A DNA stretch of 64,000 nucleotides from Deinococcus sp. AB2017081 (GCF_034440735.1 NZ_CP140098.1:1667501-1731500), one strand, 5' to 3'. Positions 19,472 through 30,746 are shown, counted from the stretch's first letter. Notes: generated from the sequence alone by a model not told the origin. A program made the numbers and translations.

Positions 19472-20992
19472 CTACTCGCGCTTGCGGCGGCGCAGGCGCT
19501 CCAGGGCGGACTCCAGGCTGACCCGCATGCGTTCCAGGGCCTGGGCCAGGTCGCCGATCTCGTCGTTCCGGTCGATGGTGACCGGGCGCGAGAGGTCGCC
19601 CATACTGATCGCGTCGGCGGATTTGACGAGCTGCTCGATGGGCAGCACCACCGCGCGTGCGGCGCGGTTGGCCAGGTACGCCGCGATCGCCAGACTGAAC
19701 AGCGAGGTCAAGATGACCAGCAGGATGGTGTTGCGCAGGTTCGCCCGGAACGCCTCGTTGCGCAGGCCGATGGTGACGCGGTGGATCAGCGCTCCCTTCT
19801 CGGCCGCGACCGGAAGGGCCGTCGGCTGCCCGATGTCGTTCTCGACCACCGACAGGCGCGTGACGACGTAGGACGCCCCGGCCAGCTTCATGGTGCCGCC
19901 CGCGGGGTGGGCCGTGGTCCACTGCGCCACCTCCCTGTTCCAGCCGTCGTTCTGGGCCGCGTCCTTGGAACGCAGGTAGCTCACCCCGCCCGGTTTCTCG
20001 ATGCGTACGAAGGCCACGTTCGGGTCTTTGAGGGCGGTGTCGAGCTGCATATACGCGATGCTCTCGCTGCCGGTGGGCAGGGTGGTGCCCAGCGTGGCGG
20101 CCAGCGTGCGGGCCTGATCCTGCACGACCTGGTTCTGCATGCGGGGCAGCAGGGCGCTCAGCAGCAGCAGGGTCACGGCGGCGGCCAGCGCCAGGGGCAG
20201 CAGCGTGGCGAGTTGCAGGCGCCGCGACAGGGGGACACGGGTGCCGCCGACCGCCACGCTGCCACGGTCGTCGGGCGCGACGGGCAGCACGACCGGCACG
20301 ACCTCCTCGGCGCGCGGCTCGGGCACGCTGGCGGCCTCGTGCATGGTCAGGGCGCCGGTGAAGTCCGACCACACGTCCTCCTCGGGGACAGGCGCCCGGA
20401 CGCTGCCCAGATCGCCCGGGGCCGCTGCGGTCAGCCGGCCGAAGGGACTGGGCGTGGGTTCCAGCGCCAGCACATCTGCCGTGGTGGCGTGCATGGCCCC
20501 TGTGGGTGCGGCGCCCGACGACGACCGGACGGGCTCCGGAGCGGCGAAGACCGCCGTCTGGGCGGCCGCCGGCATGGAGGGCAGCGGGGTGACCGGCGCA
20601 GTCATGGAGGCCGGGGCACTCGGCCAGGTCGGGCTGGCACCGCCGAAGGCGCCCTCGGCCAGCAGGGCACGGGACGACGCCAGGACGACATCGTCGGCAA
20701 CCGGGGGCCGGGACACCGGGGCCACGTCACCCACGGCCTGGAACGGCTCGCTGAGCATCGTGGTCTCGTCGCGCACACTCTCCAGGCTGACATCGGCCCC
20801 GACGGCCTCGAAGAGGCCGAGCAGCAGTTCGGCGCGGGCACGGCTGGTGGGTTTCATCAGGCGACCGGTGCGCCGTGAGGCCAGACGGGCGGCCTGCTCG
20901 GGTGCGAGGCCGAAGCGTTCGGTCAGCTGCTGTTCGAGGTGCTCCCGGGCCGAGTCGCCCACGGCCTGCCTGATCACGACGGTGTACTTCAT
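19472..20992 (-). CDS. Membrane sensor with bL12-like N-terminus and terminal HAMP domain
   Basis: 506 aa. Residues 1-72 resemble the C-terminal fold of ribosomal protein bL12 (FGLAPEQAARLASRRTGR, then ARAELLLGLFEAVGADVSLE). A Pro/Ala-rich linker (75-255) leads to TM1 (261-282), a likely periplasmic sensor (283-420), TM2 (422-441) and a HAMP domain (about 441-493, ending DEIGDLAQALERMR). The protein then stops, with no kinase, cyclase or methyl-accepting output domain. The HAMP may pass a signal to a partner, perhaps the two genes upstream in the same operon. GGGAGA precedes the ATG. The longer frame to 21169 is not used. Confidence 0.8.
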   Translation of the reverse strand: MKYTVVIRQAVGDSAREHLEQQLTERFGLAPEQAARLASRRTGRLMKPTSRARAELLLGLFEAVGADVSLESVRDETTMLSEPFQAVGDVAPVSRPPVADDVVLASSRALLAEGAFGGASPTWPSAPASMTAPVTPLPSMPAAAQTAVFAAPEPVRSSSGAAPTGAMHATTADVLALEPTPSPFGRLTAAAPGDLGSVRAPVPEEDVWSDFTGALTMHEAASVPEPRAEEVVPVVLPVAPDDRGSVAVGGTRVPLSRRLQLATLLPLALAAAVTLLLLSALLPRMQNQVVQDQARTLAATLGTTLPTGSESIAYMQLDTALKDPNVAFVRIEKPGGVSYLRSKDAAQNDGWNREVAQWTTAHPAGGTMKLAGASYVVTRLSVVENDIGQPTALPVAAEKGALIHRVTIGLRNEAFRANLRNTILLVILTSLFSLAIAAYLANRAARAVVLPIEQLVKSADAISMGDLSRPVTIDRNDEIGDLAQALERMRVSLESALERLRRRKRE

Positions 20993-21080
20993 GTGGGTCT
21001 CCCTGAGTCTGGTGTGCCGGAGGGCCGTGTGGTGCCGCAGGGCGCGGCGGAGCGTGGGGTGCGTTCGCGGTGACCCGGCG

Positions 21081-21485
21081 TCATGCCATGCCCCGTTCCC
21101 GCAGCTGGCGGACGAAGAGCTGGGCGCGGTCCGGCGGGAGCTGTGCGGCCAGTGACGCGAGCAGCGCACTCAGGGTCACCGGGTGACCCAGGTCATCCAG
21201 CACCTCGTCCACCATGACGGACGCCAGCGGGCCCACCGCGGCCGCGAGACACTGCGTGACGACCCGCGCCGTGGCGTCCTCCACCTGCTGTTCGCGCCGG
21301 ACGGCCTGGCCCACCCAGCGGTGCGCCTCGTCCACGCGGGCCTGCACGTCCGCCAGGGTGGTGTGGGCCAGACGGGCCACGTCGCCGGCCTGGCGGGTGC
21401 CGTCCACGTGGTGCATGACCTTCCACACGCGGTAGGGCATGGGGGTGGTGTCGCTCAGGCCGTCGGGCCACGTCAGGGGGGTCAC
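21081..21485 (-). CDS. Hypothetical protein of the HAMP-sensor operon, 134 aa
   Basis: Starts at a GTG that overlaps the stop of the gene before it (GTGA). The N-half (YRVWKVMHHVDGTRQ, then ARLAHTTLADVQARVDEAHRWV) looks like a winged helix. The C-half (CLAAAVGPLASVMVDEVLDD, then ALLASLAAQLPPDRAQLFV) resembles a small helical domain that I associate with signalling proteins carrying a GPxAxVxVDE motif; this assignment is weak. No membrane segment. It lies between the DUF4388-like gene and the HAMP protein in the same operon. Confidence 0.65.
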   Translation of the reverse strand: MTPLTWPDGLSDTTPMPYRVWKVMHHVDGTRQAGDVARLAHTTLADVQARVDEAHRWVGQAVRREQQVEDATARVVTQCLAAAVGPLASVMVDEVLDDLGHPVTLSALLASLAAQLPPDRAQLFVRQLRERGMA

Positions 21486-22324
21486 AGGGTCTCCAGTCCG
21501 GCTGCCGTCCATTCCGGGCGTGCCCGCAGTTCCATGAGGGGCAGGTCGTTCAGGCGCACGCCGAGTCGGGACAGGGTGCCGCGCAGGGCGGCCAGCAGCG
21601 CAGGCCGGATCTGCTGCAGCGACAGTTCCGGATCCACGAACAGGTGGCCGCCGCGCAGGACGATCTCCTGGGCGAAGGGATCCAGGCAGTCGTAGGTGCT
21701 GCACAGCCGGGTGCAGACCTCCCGCCATGTGGTCTCCAGCGGCACCGACCGGTTGACGGTGACCAGCAGCGCCTGCCAGAACCCGGCGAGTTGCGCGGCG
21801 CTGATCTCGCTGTACGGGGTGATCGTCAGGCAGGCCGTACCTGGCGGCGGCACGGTACCGGCCTGGATCTGGCCGGCTTCCCAGTAGCTGCTGTGTCCGC
21901 CGCCCAGCACGACTCCCGTGAACATGTCCCGCTGGAGGCCCTCCTGCACGCCGGGCCAGGGCTCGGCGAGCGGCTGGGGGGTGCTGGAGCGGCTCGACCA
22001 CAGGAGCTGCACCACGCGGGGCTCCTGGACGGTCAGGCTGACGTGGGCGCGGGGCAGGGCCAGCGTGGCGGTGGCCCACGTGACCTCCTGCCCACCCCAC
22101 GTGAAGCCGCCCAGCAGCTCGCCACGCAGCCACACGAACCGCGCCCAGCGGCCGTCCTGACGGGCATCGAAGATGCCGCTCAGGCCCTGGCCCTGCCGCA
22201 CGGCGAGGTCAATGGTGATGTCAGTCCATGGATAGTGGTCGGTGCTCAGGCCCAGATAGACGGCCTGATCCTCGGGAGCCGGAAGAGGTTCGGTGGTGGC
22301 GGGCAGCGTGTCGGGTGGGGTCAT
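21482..22324 (-). CDS. DUF4388-like hypothetical protein, 280 aa
   Basis: First gene of the HAMP-sensor operon. Two similar beta-rich parts are visible, one at about 35-110 (GLSGIFDAR, WARFVWLRGELLGGFTWGG) and one at about 130-200 (DMFTGVVLGGG, SSYWEAGQIQAG), both of the kind seen in DUF4388 proteins next to roadblock/GTPase signalling modules. The C-terminal part is helical (QQIRPALLAALRGTLSRLG). The assignment is tentative. ATG at 22324 is taken; a GTG at 22381 would add 19 residues, and neither has a clear ribosome-binding site. Confidence 0.6.
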   Translation of the reverse strand: MTPPDTLPATTEPLPAPEDQAVYLGLSTDHYPWTDITIDLAVRQGQGLSGIFDARQDGRWARFVWLRGELLGGFTWGGQEVTWATATLALPRAHVSLTVQEPRVVQLLWSSRSSTPQPLAEPWPGVQEGLQRDMFTGVVLGGGHSSYWEAGQIQAGTVPPPGTACLTITPYSEISAAQLAGFWQALLVTVNRSVPLETTWREVCTRLCSTYDCLDPFAQEIVLRGGHLFVDPELSLQQIRPALLAALRGTLSRLGVRLNDLPLMELRARPEWTAAGLETL

Positions 22325-22447
22325 GAACGTCCAGTCGCTCGGATGAGGCAGCGTGATCGCAGGGTCGTGAGGTGGAGTCACCCGGAGGAAACGCCGTCAT
22401 GACACCGCGGCGCGTCTTACGGGCAGCTTACATCTGTGAGAAACGTC

Positions 22448-22480
22448 ACGCCCCGGTCACGCGGATGCGTGCCGGGGCGT
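22448..22480 (-). terminator. Terminator of the bacilliredoxin-like gene
   Basis: A 14-bp stem (CACGC and ACGCCCCGG blocks with one bulge) and a 4-base loop, followed on the minus strand by GACGTTTCTC. Confidence 0.6.
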
Positions 22481-22497
22481 CAGGATGGTGCCGGGAC

Positions 22498-23160
22498 TCA
22501 GCCCAGTTCGGCCAGCAGGGCCTCGACCCTGGGGCGCAGGTCACCGCGCTGCTGCGGTGCCCCCAGTTGGTGCAGGCCGCCGTGGTACGCGTCGGGATCG
22601 CCGAACAGGCGCGACAGGGCCTCGAACTCACGCTGGCTGCGCAGGCTGGCGTCGTCGCGGAACATGTTGACGTACTGATCCTGGAAGGCCCAGTCGGACA
22701 GCTGGCCGTCCAGATACGCGCGCATCAGGCGGCGGTAGGGCTCCACGCCGCCGTCTGTGGCGACCGTCGCCACGCCGGCACGGGCCGGCACGTGCGCCGT
22801 GAAGACCGGGGCCAGCACCTCGGGGGTGATGTCCCAGTTGTTGACCTCGAACTGGGGCTGGCCGTCCTGGAACAGGATCAGCTGCGGGCTGTGGTGCGTG
22901 ATGCCGGTCAGCTCGGCCACGTGGTTGCTCGCGGGCCGCCAGTCCACCACGCGGATGAAGCCCACGGGCAGGTCGTGCTTCTGGAGGAAGGTCTCCAGCA
23001 CCCCAAAGCCCTGCATGGTCTTGTGGCACGTCCCGGCCTTGAACACGGCGGCCAGCGGGTAGTCCTTCAGGAAGGTGTCCACGGCCTCGGGGGTGGTCAG
23101 GGGCACGAGCACCTGGGCCGGCGTCGCGGCGTCGCTGTGGGTGTCCTGGGTCTGGGTCAT
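22498..23160 (-). CDS. YtxJ/BrxC-like monothiol bacilliredoxin with C-terminal extension
   Basis: 220 aa. Residues 17-115 match the YtxJ (BrxC) thioredoxin-fold family: [28 protein letters not shown] with the single active-site Cys45, [15 protein letters not shown]. Such proteins remove bacillithiol from mixed disulfides, and deinococci use bacillithiol. About 90 residues follow ([18 protein letters not shown], then [13 protein letters not shown]) that I do not recognise with certainty; they recall colicin-immunity-like helical domains. BrxC alone is about 108 aa. TATGCT 6 bases before the ATG at 23160 sets the start. Confidence 0.8.
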   Translation of the reverse strand: MTQTQDTHSDAATPAQVLVPLTTPEAVDTFLKDYPLAAVFKAGTCHKTMQGFGVLETFLQKHDLPVGFIRVVDWRPASNHVAELTGITHHSPQLILFQDGQPQFEVNNWDITPEVLAPVFTAHVPARAGVATVATDGGVEPYRRLMRAYLDGQLSDWAFQDQYVNMFRDDASLRSQREFEALSRLFGDPDAYHGGLHQLGAPQQRGDLRPRVEALLAELG

Positions 23161-23166
23161 GACCAC

Positions 23167-23172
23167 AGCATA
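23167..23172 (-). promoter_or_regulatory. Leaderless -10 (TATGCT) of the bacilliredoxin-like gene
   Basis: Six bases before the minus-strand ATG at 23160. Confidence 0.55.
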
Positions 23173-23229
23173 CGCTCCGCTTTAGAAAACGAAGTGAGGC
23201 GGGGCACAAGTCATCTGGACGCCCAGAGC

Positions 23230-24180
23230 TCAGTCCAGTGCCCACACCTGCACCTTCAGGTGCGCCGCGCCGGGGTAGTCCTCGCCTGCGCCCAGACGCT
23301 CACGGAGCCGGCCGGCGCGGCCGGCCTGGGCCAGCCCCGCGCGGCACGAGCGCTCGAAGGCCGCCGCGTCCACCCCGGCGTGGTTCAGCAGGGCCAGCAC
23401 CCGGCCGCCCGGCGCGGTCACGGCCGCCGCCGATGCCATCAGGCCGGGATAGTCCCGCTCGGCCCGCCACACGCCGTCCTTACTGCGCGAGAAGCCCGGC
23501 GGGTCGAGCACCACCACGTCGAACACGTCGCCGCGCCGGTGCAGCCGGGTCAGCCACCCGAACACGTCGCCGTACAGAAAATCGGTGTCTGGGGCCTCCA
23601 GGTCGCTCAGGGCGTAGTTCTCCTGGCCCCACGCGAGCACCTTGCGCGACAGATCCACGTTCTTCACGGTACGTGCCCCGCCCAGGGCCGCCGCCACGCC
23701 GAAGCCGCAGGTGTACGCGAAGGTGTTCAGCACGCGCTGCGGGGCGTTCGCACGCAGCCAGGCCCGCGCCGGCCGGGCGTCCGTGAACAGCCCCACGCTC
23801 AGGTCGGCCCCCGGCCGGATCACGAAGGGCACGCCGCCTTCCAGCGCGGTGACCTCGGGGCGGGGGTCGCCCCAGATGGGATCGGGCGGCGACAGGTGCT
23901 CGCGGGCCACGTTGGCGAGATGCCGGGCCTCGGGCGGGCGGCGCTTCACATACACGCCGGCCAGTCCAGCGGCGCGGGCACAGTCGGCCGCCAGCCGCTG
24001 TTCCTCGGCGGGCGGCAGCGGGGCGTACAGGTTCAGGATGCCGGCGTCCCCGGCCACGTCCAGCGCGTATACGCCGCCGGTCTCGGTGGTATGTACCGCG
24101 CGGTAAATGGTCGTGCCGCCGGCCGGCAGGTGGGCACGGCGGGCGGTGGGCGGGGCCGGATCAGTCAGGGGCGTGGCCAC
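23230..24180 (-). CDS. SAM-dependent methyltransferase, RlmI-like
   Basis: 316 aa. The Rossmann methyltransferase motifs of the RlmI/RlmK class are present: [19 protein letters not shown] (SAM binding), [18 protein letters not shown], and [10 protein letters not shown], the substrate loop of RNA m5C methyltransferases. The N-terminal part contains [10 protein letters not shown] as in RlmI. It probably methylates rRNA cytosine. A GTG start at 24180 is directly next to the mraY stop, so it is coupled to mraY. Confidence 0.8.
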   Translation of the reverse strand: MATPLTDPAPPTARRAHLPAGGTTIYRAVHTTETGGVYALDVAGDAGILNLYAPLPPAEEQRLAADCARAAGLAGVYVKRRPPEARHLANVAREHLSPPDPIWGDPRPEVTALEGGVPFVIRPGADLSVGLFTDARPARAWLRANAPQRVLNTFAYTCGFGVAAALGGARTVKNVDLSRKVLAWGQENYALSDLEAPDTDFLYGDVFGWLTRLHRRGDVFDVVVLDPPGFSRSKDGVWRAERDYPGLMASAAAVTAPGGRVLALLNHAGVDAAAFERSCRAGLAQAGRAGRLRERLGAGEDYPGAAHLKVQVWALD

Positions 24181-25098
24181 TCAGGGCCGGCCGCCCAGCA
24201 GCCACCACACCCCGGCGGTGGCGAGCGCCGTGACCATCCAGAAGCGCATGACGACGTGGGTCTCGGGCCACCCGACGTCCGGATGCTCGAAGTGGTGCTG
24301 GATGGGCGACATCTTGAACACCCGCTTGCCGCGCGTGCGGAACGAGATCACCTGGATGACCACGCTGAGCACCGCGATCACCGGCATGATCGCCGCGATG
24401 GGCAGCAGCCACACGTCGGCATACAGGATGTACGCCCCGGCCGCGACCGCCCCGATGGCGTGACTGCCCATGTCGCCCATGAACACCCGCGCCGGATGGG
24501 CGTTGAACCACAAAAAACCCAGCAGCGCCCCCGTGAGCAGCGCCGCCGCCGGCGACAGCGCGAACATCGGCAGCAGCACGATGATCGCGATGCCGCCCAG
24601 CAGGCCGTCCAGTCCGTCGGCGAAGTTGAAGGCGTTCACGGAGCCGACCATCACGAAGGTCAGCAGCGCCACGTCGCCCCAGAAGCCCAGGCCCGGCAGC
24701 AGTTCGTGCGAGGCAAGCGGCGCGGCGACGTACGCGAACACCAGCGCCACGATGATCTGCATTGGGAACTTCTCGCGGGCCAGCAGTTCCTTCTTGCCGC
24801 CCACCATGCGCGAGCGTACCTTCAGCAGGTCGTCGATCCCGCCGATCACGCCCATGGCCAGGGCCGCCAGCATGATGACCAGTTCGCGCGTCCCGCCCGC
24901 GTGTCCGGTCAGGTACAGCGGAAAGAACACCGCGGTCATGGCCAGCACGAAGGGCACGCCGCCGGCGGTGGGGGTGCCCTCCTTGTGCTGGTGCGCGGGG
25001 CCGTCCACGCGGATCGGCTGGCCCCAGCCCCGCGCCTTGCTCACCCGGATGAACAGGCCCACCAGGAACCACGACAGCAGCGCGACGATGACCGTCAT
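24181..25098 (-). CDS. mraY: Phospho-N-acetylmuramoyl-pentapeptide transferase MraY
   Basis: 305 aa, slightly shorter than the usual 320-360. An integral membrane enzyme with about ten TM segments that transfers phospho-MurNAc-pentapeptide to undecaprenyl phosphate (lipid I). Family motifs: KEGTPTAGG, the catalytic [29 protein letters not shown] and the late PIQHHFE. The start follows GAGGT by 9 bases. It lies about 4 kb outside the mur-fts cluster at 29.5-36.2 kb. Confidence 0.95.
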   Translation of the reverse strand: MTVIVALLSWFLVGLFIRVSKARGWGQPIRVDGPAHQHKEGTPTAGGVPFVLAMTAVFFPLYLTGHAGGTRELVIMLAALAMGVIGGIDDLLKVRSRMVGGKKELLAREKFPMQIIVALVFAYVAAPLASHELLPGLGFWGDVALLTFVMVGSVNAFNFADGLDGLLGGIAIIVLLPMFALSPAAALLTGALLGFLWFNAHPARVFMGDMGSHAIGAVAAGAYILYADVWLLPIAAIMPVIAVLSVVIQVISFRTRGKRVFKMSPIQHHFEHPDVGWPETHVVMRFWMVTALATAGVWWLLGGRP

Positions 25099-25173
25099 GG
25101 CCGGAACCTCGGGAAGTCAGGAAGCGTCATCTCAAGCGGCGAGGTTAGCACGGGCCACGCCGCCCGGTTCCGC

Positions 25174-25647
25174 TCAGTTCGCCAGATAGCGGATGAAGTC
25201 GCGCATGGCGTTCACGCAGGCATCTGCCCCGGTGGTGGCGGAACTGCCGGTGATGGTGCGCAGGATGCCGCGGTCACTCAGGTACAGCTGCGACACGCGG
25301 TAGGTCGCGCCCGCCTGCACGTAGTCGTAGGCGGCGAGCACGCCCCAGTTGCCGGCCCGGTCGACCGGCTGCGTGACCACCGCGTCCACGCGCGCGTCGA
25401 GCGACGTCTGGAGCTTCAGCGCGAAGGTGCGGGCGTCCTCGGGGGAACGGAAGGTCGGGAAGGCCTGGCCGTAGCGCTCCTCGCGCATCACGCACTTGCC
25501 GGTCGAGTCTGTCCAGATGTTCGCGTCTCCGTTGACCGGCACCCAGCCGGGCATGGGCACGATCAGGGCGTGGGCACTGCCGGGAAGTGTCACGGCGCCG
25601 GCCCAGGCAAGGGCACGCACCCACTGGAAGACGCTGGAGCGGAACAT
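25174..25647 (-). CDS. Secreted hypothetical protein, 157 aa
   Basis: A signal peptide is evident (residues 1-28, [21 protein letters not shown]). The mature part has [16 protein letters not shown] and, near the end, [16 protein letters not shown]; the two cysteines may pair. I do not recognise the family. TAGCGT lies 9 bases before the ATG, a weak leaderless signal. It is upstream of mraY on the same strand with a 75-base gap. Confidence 0.7.
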   Translation of the reverse strand: MFRSSVFQWVRALAWAGAVTLPGSAHALIVPMPGWVPVNGDANIWTDSTGKCVMREERYGQAFPTFRSPEDARTFALKLQTSLDARVDAVVTQPVDRAGNWGVLAAYDYVQAGATYRVSQLYLSDRGILRTITGSSATTGADACVNAMRDFIRYLAN

Positions 25648-25719
25648 ACGTGACCCACGCTACCAGAGGCTTTCTGACAATCCTCCGGCCCGTCTCATAT
25701 CGGCCTCCGGAACCCGGGG

Positions 25720-26322
25720 TCAGCGGCCGGCCACCACGCGGGCGTCGAGCGTGGCCCGCACCGCCGGCCACTCGCCGTGCAGCACGCTGAACATCACCGA
25801 GTCCCGCGCGTAGCCGTCGGGACGAAGCTGGTATTGCCGCAGGGTACCCTCCTGCACTGCGCCGAGCTTGTGCATGGCCCGCCGCGAGCGCTCGTTGCGG
25901 GCATCGACCTTGAACTGCACGCGGTTCGCGCCGAGCACCTCGAAGGCGCGGGTCATCAGCAGGCGTTTGGCATCGGGATTCACGCCCACGCCCCGTGCGG
26001 CGGGCAGCAGCATGGTGCCGATCTCGACCCAGCGGTCGGCGGGCCGGACCTCGCTGAACGAGATCCGGCCGACCGCCACGCCGCCCACCAGCACGGCCCA
26101 GTTCACGCGGGCGGGCAGGGCGTTCAGGCGCGCGACATACCCGGCCCACCCGGCGGGCGTGTTCGCGTCCGGGCCGCCTCGCGACAGGAAGCGCACGGTG
26201 TCGTCGTCCGCCCCGGCAGCCAGGTCGGCGGCATGGTTCTCGGTCAGGGCCTCCAGGGTGACGGTGTGGCCAGACAGGGTCGGGGCCAGGAGCCACTCGG
26301 CGTCAGGCAGGGCGTCGGTCAT
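25720..26322 (-). CDS. GNAT N-acetyltransferase, RimJ/RimL-like
   Basis: 200 aa. N-terminal LSGHTVTLEALTENHAADL, then VEIGTMLLPAARGVGVN (acetyl-CoA binding) and the RimJ/L signature NRVQFKVDARNERSRRAMHK followed by LGAVQEGTLRQY. The substrate is unknown. The ATG at 26322 is set by TACACT 6 bases upstream; the longer frame to 26460 is not used. Confidence 0.87.
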   Translation of the reverse strand: MTDALPDAEWLLAPTLSGHTVTLEALTENHAADLAAGADDDTVRFLSRGGPDANTPAGWAGYVARLNALPARVNWAVLVGGVAVGRISFSEVRPADRWVEIGTMLLPAARGVGVNPDAKRLLMTRAFEVLGANRVQFKVDARNERSRRAMHKLGAVQEGTLRQYQLRPDGYARDSVMFSVLHGEWPAVRATLDARVVAGR

Positions 26323-26328
26323 GCCGTC

Positions 26329-26334
26329 AGTGTA
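26329..26334 (-). promoter_or_regulatory. Leaderless -10 (TACACT) of the acetyltransferase gene
   Basis: Six bases before the minus-strand ATG at 26322. Confidence 0.55.
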
Positions 26335-26348
26335 GAAGTGTCGAGCGC

Positions 26349-26789
<441 letters not shown>

Positions 26790-26796
26790 GCCGGGC

Positions 26797-26802
26797 AGCC
26801 TA
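26797..26802 (-). promoter_or_regulatory. Leaderless -10 (TAGGCT) of rlmH
   Basis: Seven bases before the minus-strand GTG at 26789. Confidence 0.55.
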
Positions 26803-26822
26803 TCCGAATTGCACTGGCCCGC

Positions 26823-26828
26823 TACACT
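26823..26828 (+). promoter_or_regulatory. Leaderless -10 (TACACT) before a mini-ORF
   Basis: Seven bases before the ATG at 26836; drives the mini-ORF and the genes after it. Confidence 0.5.
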
Positions 26829-26835
26829 GTGCGGC

Positions 26836-26871
26836 ATGAGGGACAGCGGGCCGGCGGCAGGTGCGCCGTGA
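26836..26871 (+). CDS. Putative 11-aa leader ORF
   Basis: ATG to TGA encodes MRDSGPAAGAP. The TGA overlaps the GTG of the next gene (GTGA), and TACACT lies 7 bases before its ATG. The downstream gene has no ribosome-binding site of its own, so this leader may bring ribosomes to it. It may equally be a chance frame; the arrangement is the only evidence. Confidence 0.4.
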   Translation: MRDSGPAAGAP

Positions 26872-27296
26872 ACTACGCGGCGACACTGGCCGTGCTGGTC
26901 GTGCTGGCCTTCTGCTTTCCGCTGTCGGTGCGGCTGGGCGCGCAGGTGGGCGTGCCGGAGGCCGTCAGCGTGTCGGTGCTGGGGGCGCTGCTGACCTTTG
27001 CGGCGGCGACGTTTCTGGTGCGCTGGCAGGTGGGGCGCTACCGGCGCACCATGGAGCGGCTGGAGGCGGCGCGGGCGCAGGTTCGCGCCGATCCGCAGAA
27101 CCCACGTGCGTATTTTGTGGGGGGCGAGCATCTGGGCGCACTGCTGCTCCGGCTCGACCGCAGACGGGAGGCTTCAGAGGTGATTGATCGCTACGCCCGG
27201 CTGGGCGGCGCGAGGGAATCCGAGATCGTGGCATTACGTGAGGCGCTGGCCAGGGCGCAGCGGCGGCAGCGCCGCGCGCAGGGGAGGGAAGCATGA
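26868..27296 (+). CDS. Membrane protein with cytoplasmic helical tail, 142 aa
   Basis: Starts at a GTG overlapping the leader stop. Two TM segments are clear (residues 4-21, AATLAVLVVLAFCFPLSV; about 30-50, AVSVSVLGALLTFAAATFLV), then a charged helical region (about 52-142) with a TPR-like piece, PRAYFVGGEHLGALLLRL. Product not recognised. Its stop overlaps the next start (ATGA), and rsmI follows, so it is part of a four-gene operon. Confidence 0.7.
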   Translation: MNYAATLAVLVVLAFCFPLSVRLGAQVGVPEAVSVSVLGALLTFAAATFLVRWQVGRYRRTMERLEAARAQVRADPQNPRAYFVGGEHLGALLLRLDRRREASEVIDRYARLGGARESEIVALREALARAQRRQRRAQGREA

Positions 27297-27505
27297 GGGC
27301 CTACAAGGGCGTCGTGGAAAATGGGGTGGTGGTCGTGGTGGGCGCCCGGCTGCCGGAAGGCACCATCGTGACCGTCACGGTCGGCGAGGGCGAACTGTTG
27401 CGGGCCCGGATCGCCGGGGTGCTGCGCGGCCCGCGCAAGGTCAGGATCCGCCTGAAGCCCACGCCTGGCCTGGCCCTCGGAGCACACACGCCGGGACATG
27501 ACTGA
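27293..27505 (+). CDS. Small hypothetical protein, 70 aa, DUF104-like
   Basis: The start ATG overlaps the previous stop and follows GGGGAGGGAAGC. The first 35 residues (YKGVVENGVVVVVGARLPEG, then TIVTVTV) have the beta-strand pattern of the DUF104/AF2212 antitoxin-like family. No toxin gene is nearby, so an antitoxin role is not supported. The C-terminus is basic. Confidence 0.6.
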   Translation: MRAYKGVVENGVVVVVGARLPEGTIVTVTVGEGELLRARIAGVLRGPRKVRIRLKPTPGLALGAHTPGHD

Positions 27506-27513
27506 CACAGGGC

Positions 27514-28377
27514 ATGACTGACACCGCAGGCACTCCGGAACCGCGCGTGTGGCTGGTGCCGACCCCGGTGGGCAACCTGGGCGACATCACCCTGCGGGCC
27601 GTCGAGGTGTTGCGGAACGCGGACGCCGTCGCATGCGAGGACACCCGCCGCAGCGGCGCCCTGCTGACGCACCTGGGGATCCGCCGGCCGCTGGTGCGGC
27701 TCGACGCACACACCATGAACCGCGCGGCGGCGGTGCTGGAGCAGCACCCCCGGCTCGCGTACGTCTCGGATGCCGGCACGCCCGGCATCAGCGATCCCGG
27801 CGCGGAACTGGTCGCGGCGGCGCTGGCCGCCGGTATCCCGGTCGAGGTGCTGCCTGGCGCGACCGCCTTCGTCCCGGCGCTGGTGCTCTCGGGCCTGCCC
27901 ACCGGACGGTTCACCTTCGAGGGCTTCCTGCCCCGCTCGGGCCGCGAGCGCAAGGAGCGGCTCGCGGCGGTCGCGGCGCGCGCCGAGACCAGCATCGTGT
28001 ACGAGAGCCCCCACCGGCTGGGCGCCACGCTGCGGGATCTGGCCGGGGCCTGCGGTTCGCAGAGGCCCGCGAGCGTGACCCGCGAACTGAGCAAGAAGTT
28101 CGAGGAGACCGCGCGGGGCACCCTGGACGAGCTGGCGGCACGGTTCGCCGCCGACGTCAGAGGGGAGATCGTGATCGTCGTGGGCGGACAGACCGCGCCC
28201 CCCGAGGCGACCGGCCCTGACACGCACCACGCCGAGGCGGCGGCGCTGGCTGCCGGCGGGCACTCCGTTCGGGATATACGTGATCTGCTGGTCGCGCGGG
28301 GTTTGCGTAAGAATGACGCATATGCCCTGGCCCTGCAGGTCACCGGCGCGGCCACCCCGGAGGATTCGACGGCCTAG
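27514..28377 (+). CDS. rsmI: 16S rRNA (cytidine1402-2'-O)-methyltransferase RsmI
   Basis: 287 aa, the standard size. Tetrapyrrole-methylase fold with the RsmI landmarks VPTPVGNLGDITLRAVEVL, CEDTRRSGALLTHLGI, YVSDAGTPGISDPG, LPGATAFVPALVLSGLPTGR, and FEGFLPRSGRERKERL. It methylates the 2'-O of C1402 in the ribosomal decoding centre. It is the last gene of the operon starting at 26836. Confidence 0.95.
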   Translation: MTDTAGTPEPRVWLVPTPVGNLGDITLRAVEVLRNADAVACEDTRRSGALLTHLGIRRPLVRLDAHTMNRAAAVLEQHPRLAYVSDAGTPGISDPGAELVAAALAAGIPVEVLPGATAFVPALVLSGLPTGRFTFEGFLPRSGRERKERLAAVAARAETSIVYESPHRLGATLRDLAGACGSQRPASVTRELSKKFEETARGTLDELAARFAADVRGEIVIVVGGQTAPPEATGPDTHHAEAAALAAGGHSVRDIRDLLVARGLRKNDAYALALQVTGAATPEDSTA

Positions 28378-28440
28378 GGGTCGGTGCCGGGACGCCTGTG
28401 GGCCACGGCCGAACCCCGCCCACCCCAACGGAGACGCTTC

Positions 28441-29448
<1,008 letters not shown>

Positions 29449-29469
29449 CGGCGCGGCCGGTGGCCGACC

Positions 29470-29513
29470 GAAGAAGGCAGAAGGCGGGATTCCCCGGGCC
29501 TTCTGCCTTCTTC
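29470..29513. terminator. Inverted heptamer hairpin between pfkA and ftsZ
   Basis: Perfect 16-bp arms (29470-29485, 29498-29513) built from AAGGCAG-type heptamers, with a 12-base loop. It lies between convergent stops and so may terminate both pfkA and ftsZ. See the related arrays at 61177 and 63638. Confidence 0.65.
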
Positions 29514-29532
29514 CTTGAGCCTCCTGCTCTCG

Positions 29533-30614
<1,082 letters not shown>

Positions 30615-30660
30615 GCAGGAACGGCCGCCTCTGTGCAGGGGGGCCGGTTCAACTCGGGGT

Positions 30661-30666
30661 AGTTTA
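30661..30666 (-). promoter_or_regulatory. Possible ftsZ -10 (TAAACT)
   Basis: On the minus strand TAAACT lies 57 bases before the ftsZ start, downstream of the ftsA terminator-like hairpin. No clear -35. Confidence 0.35.
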
Positions 30667-30746
30667 GCGCACCTTCGCAGAGGCCGGGCACGGCGTGACC
30701 AGCCCGGTCGGTCGCCGCGCCCGCGGTGCCGCGTCGGTACGGAGAG

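Noticed and set aside
22372..25653. A 1,093-codon open frame on the plus strand
   Set aside because: It runs opposite to four well-supported genes including mraY; composition is that of a GC-rich shadow frame and no family motif is seen.
27293..27505. Toxin-antitoxin system around the DUF104-like protein
   Set aside because: No toxin-like gene is adjacent; the gene is part of an operon with rsmI.
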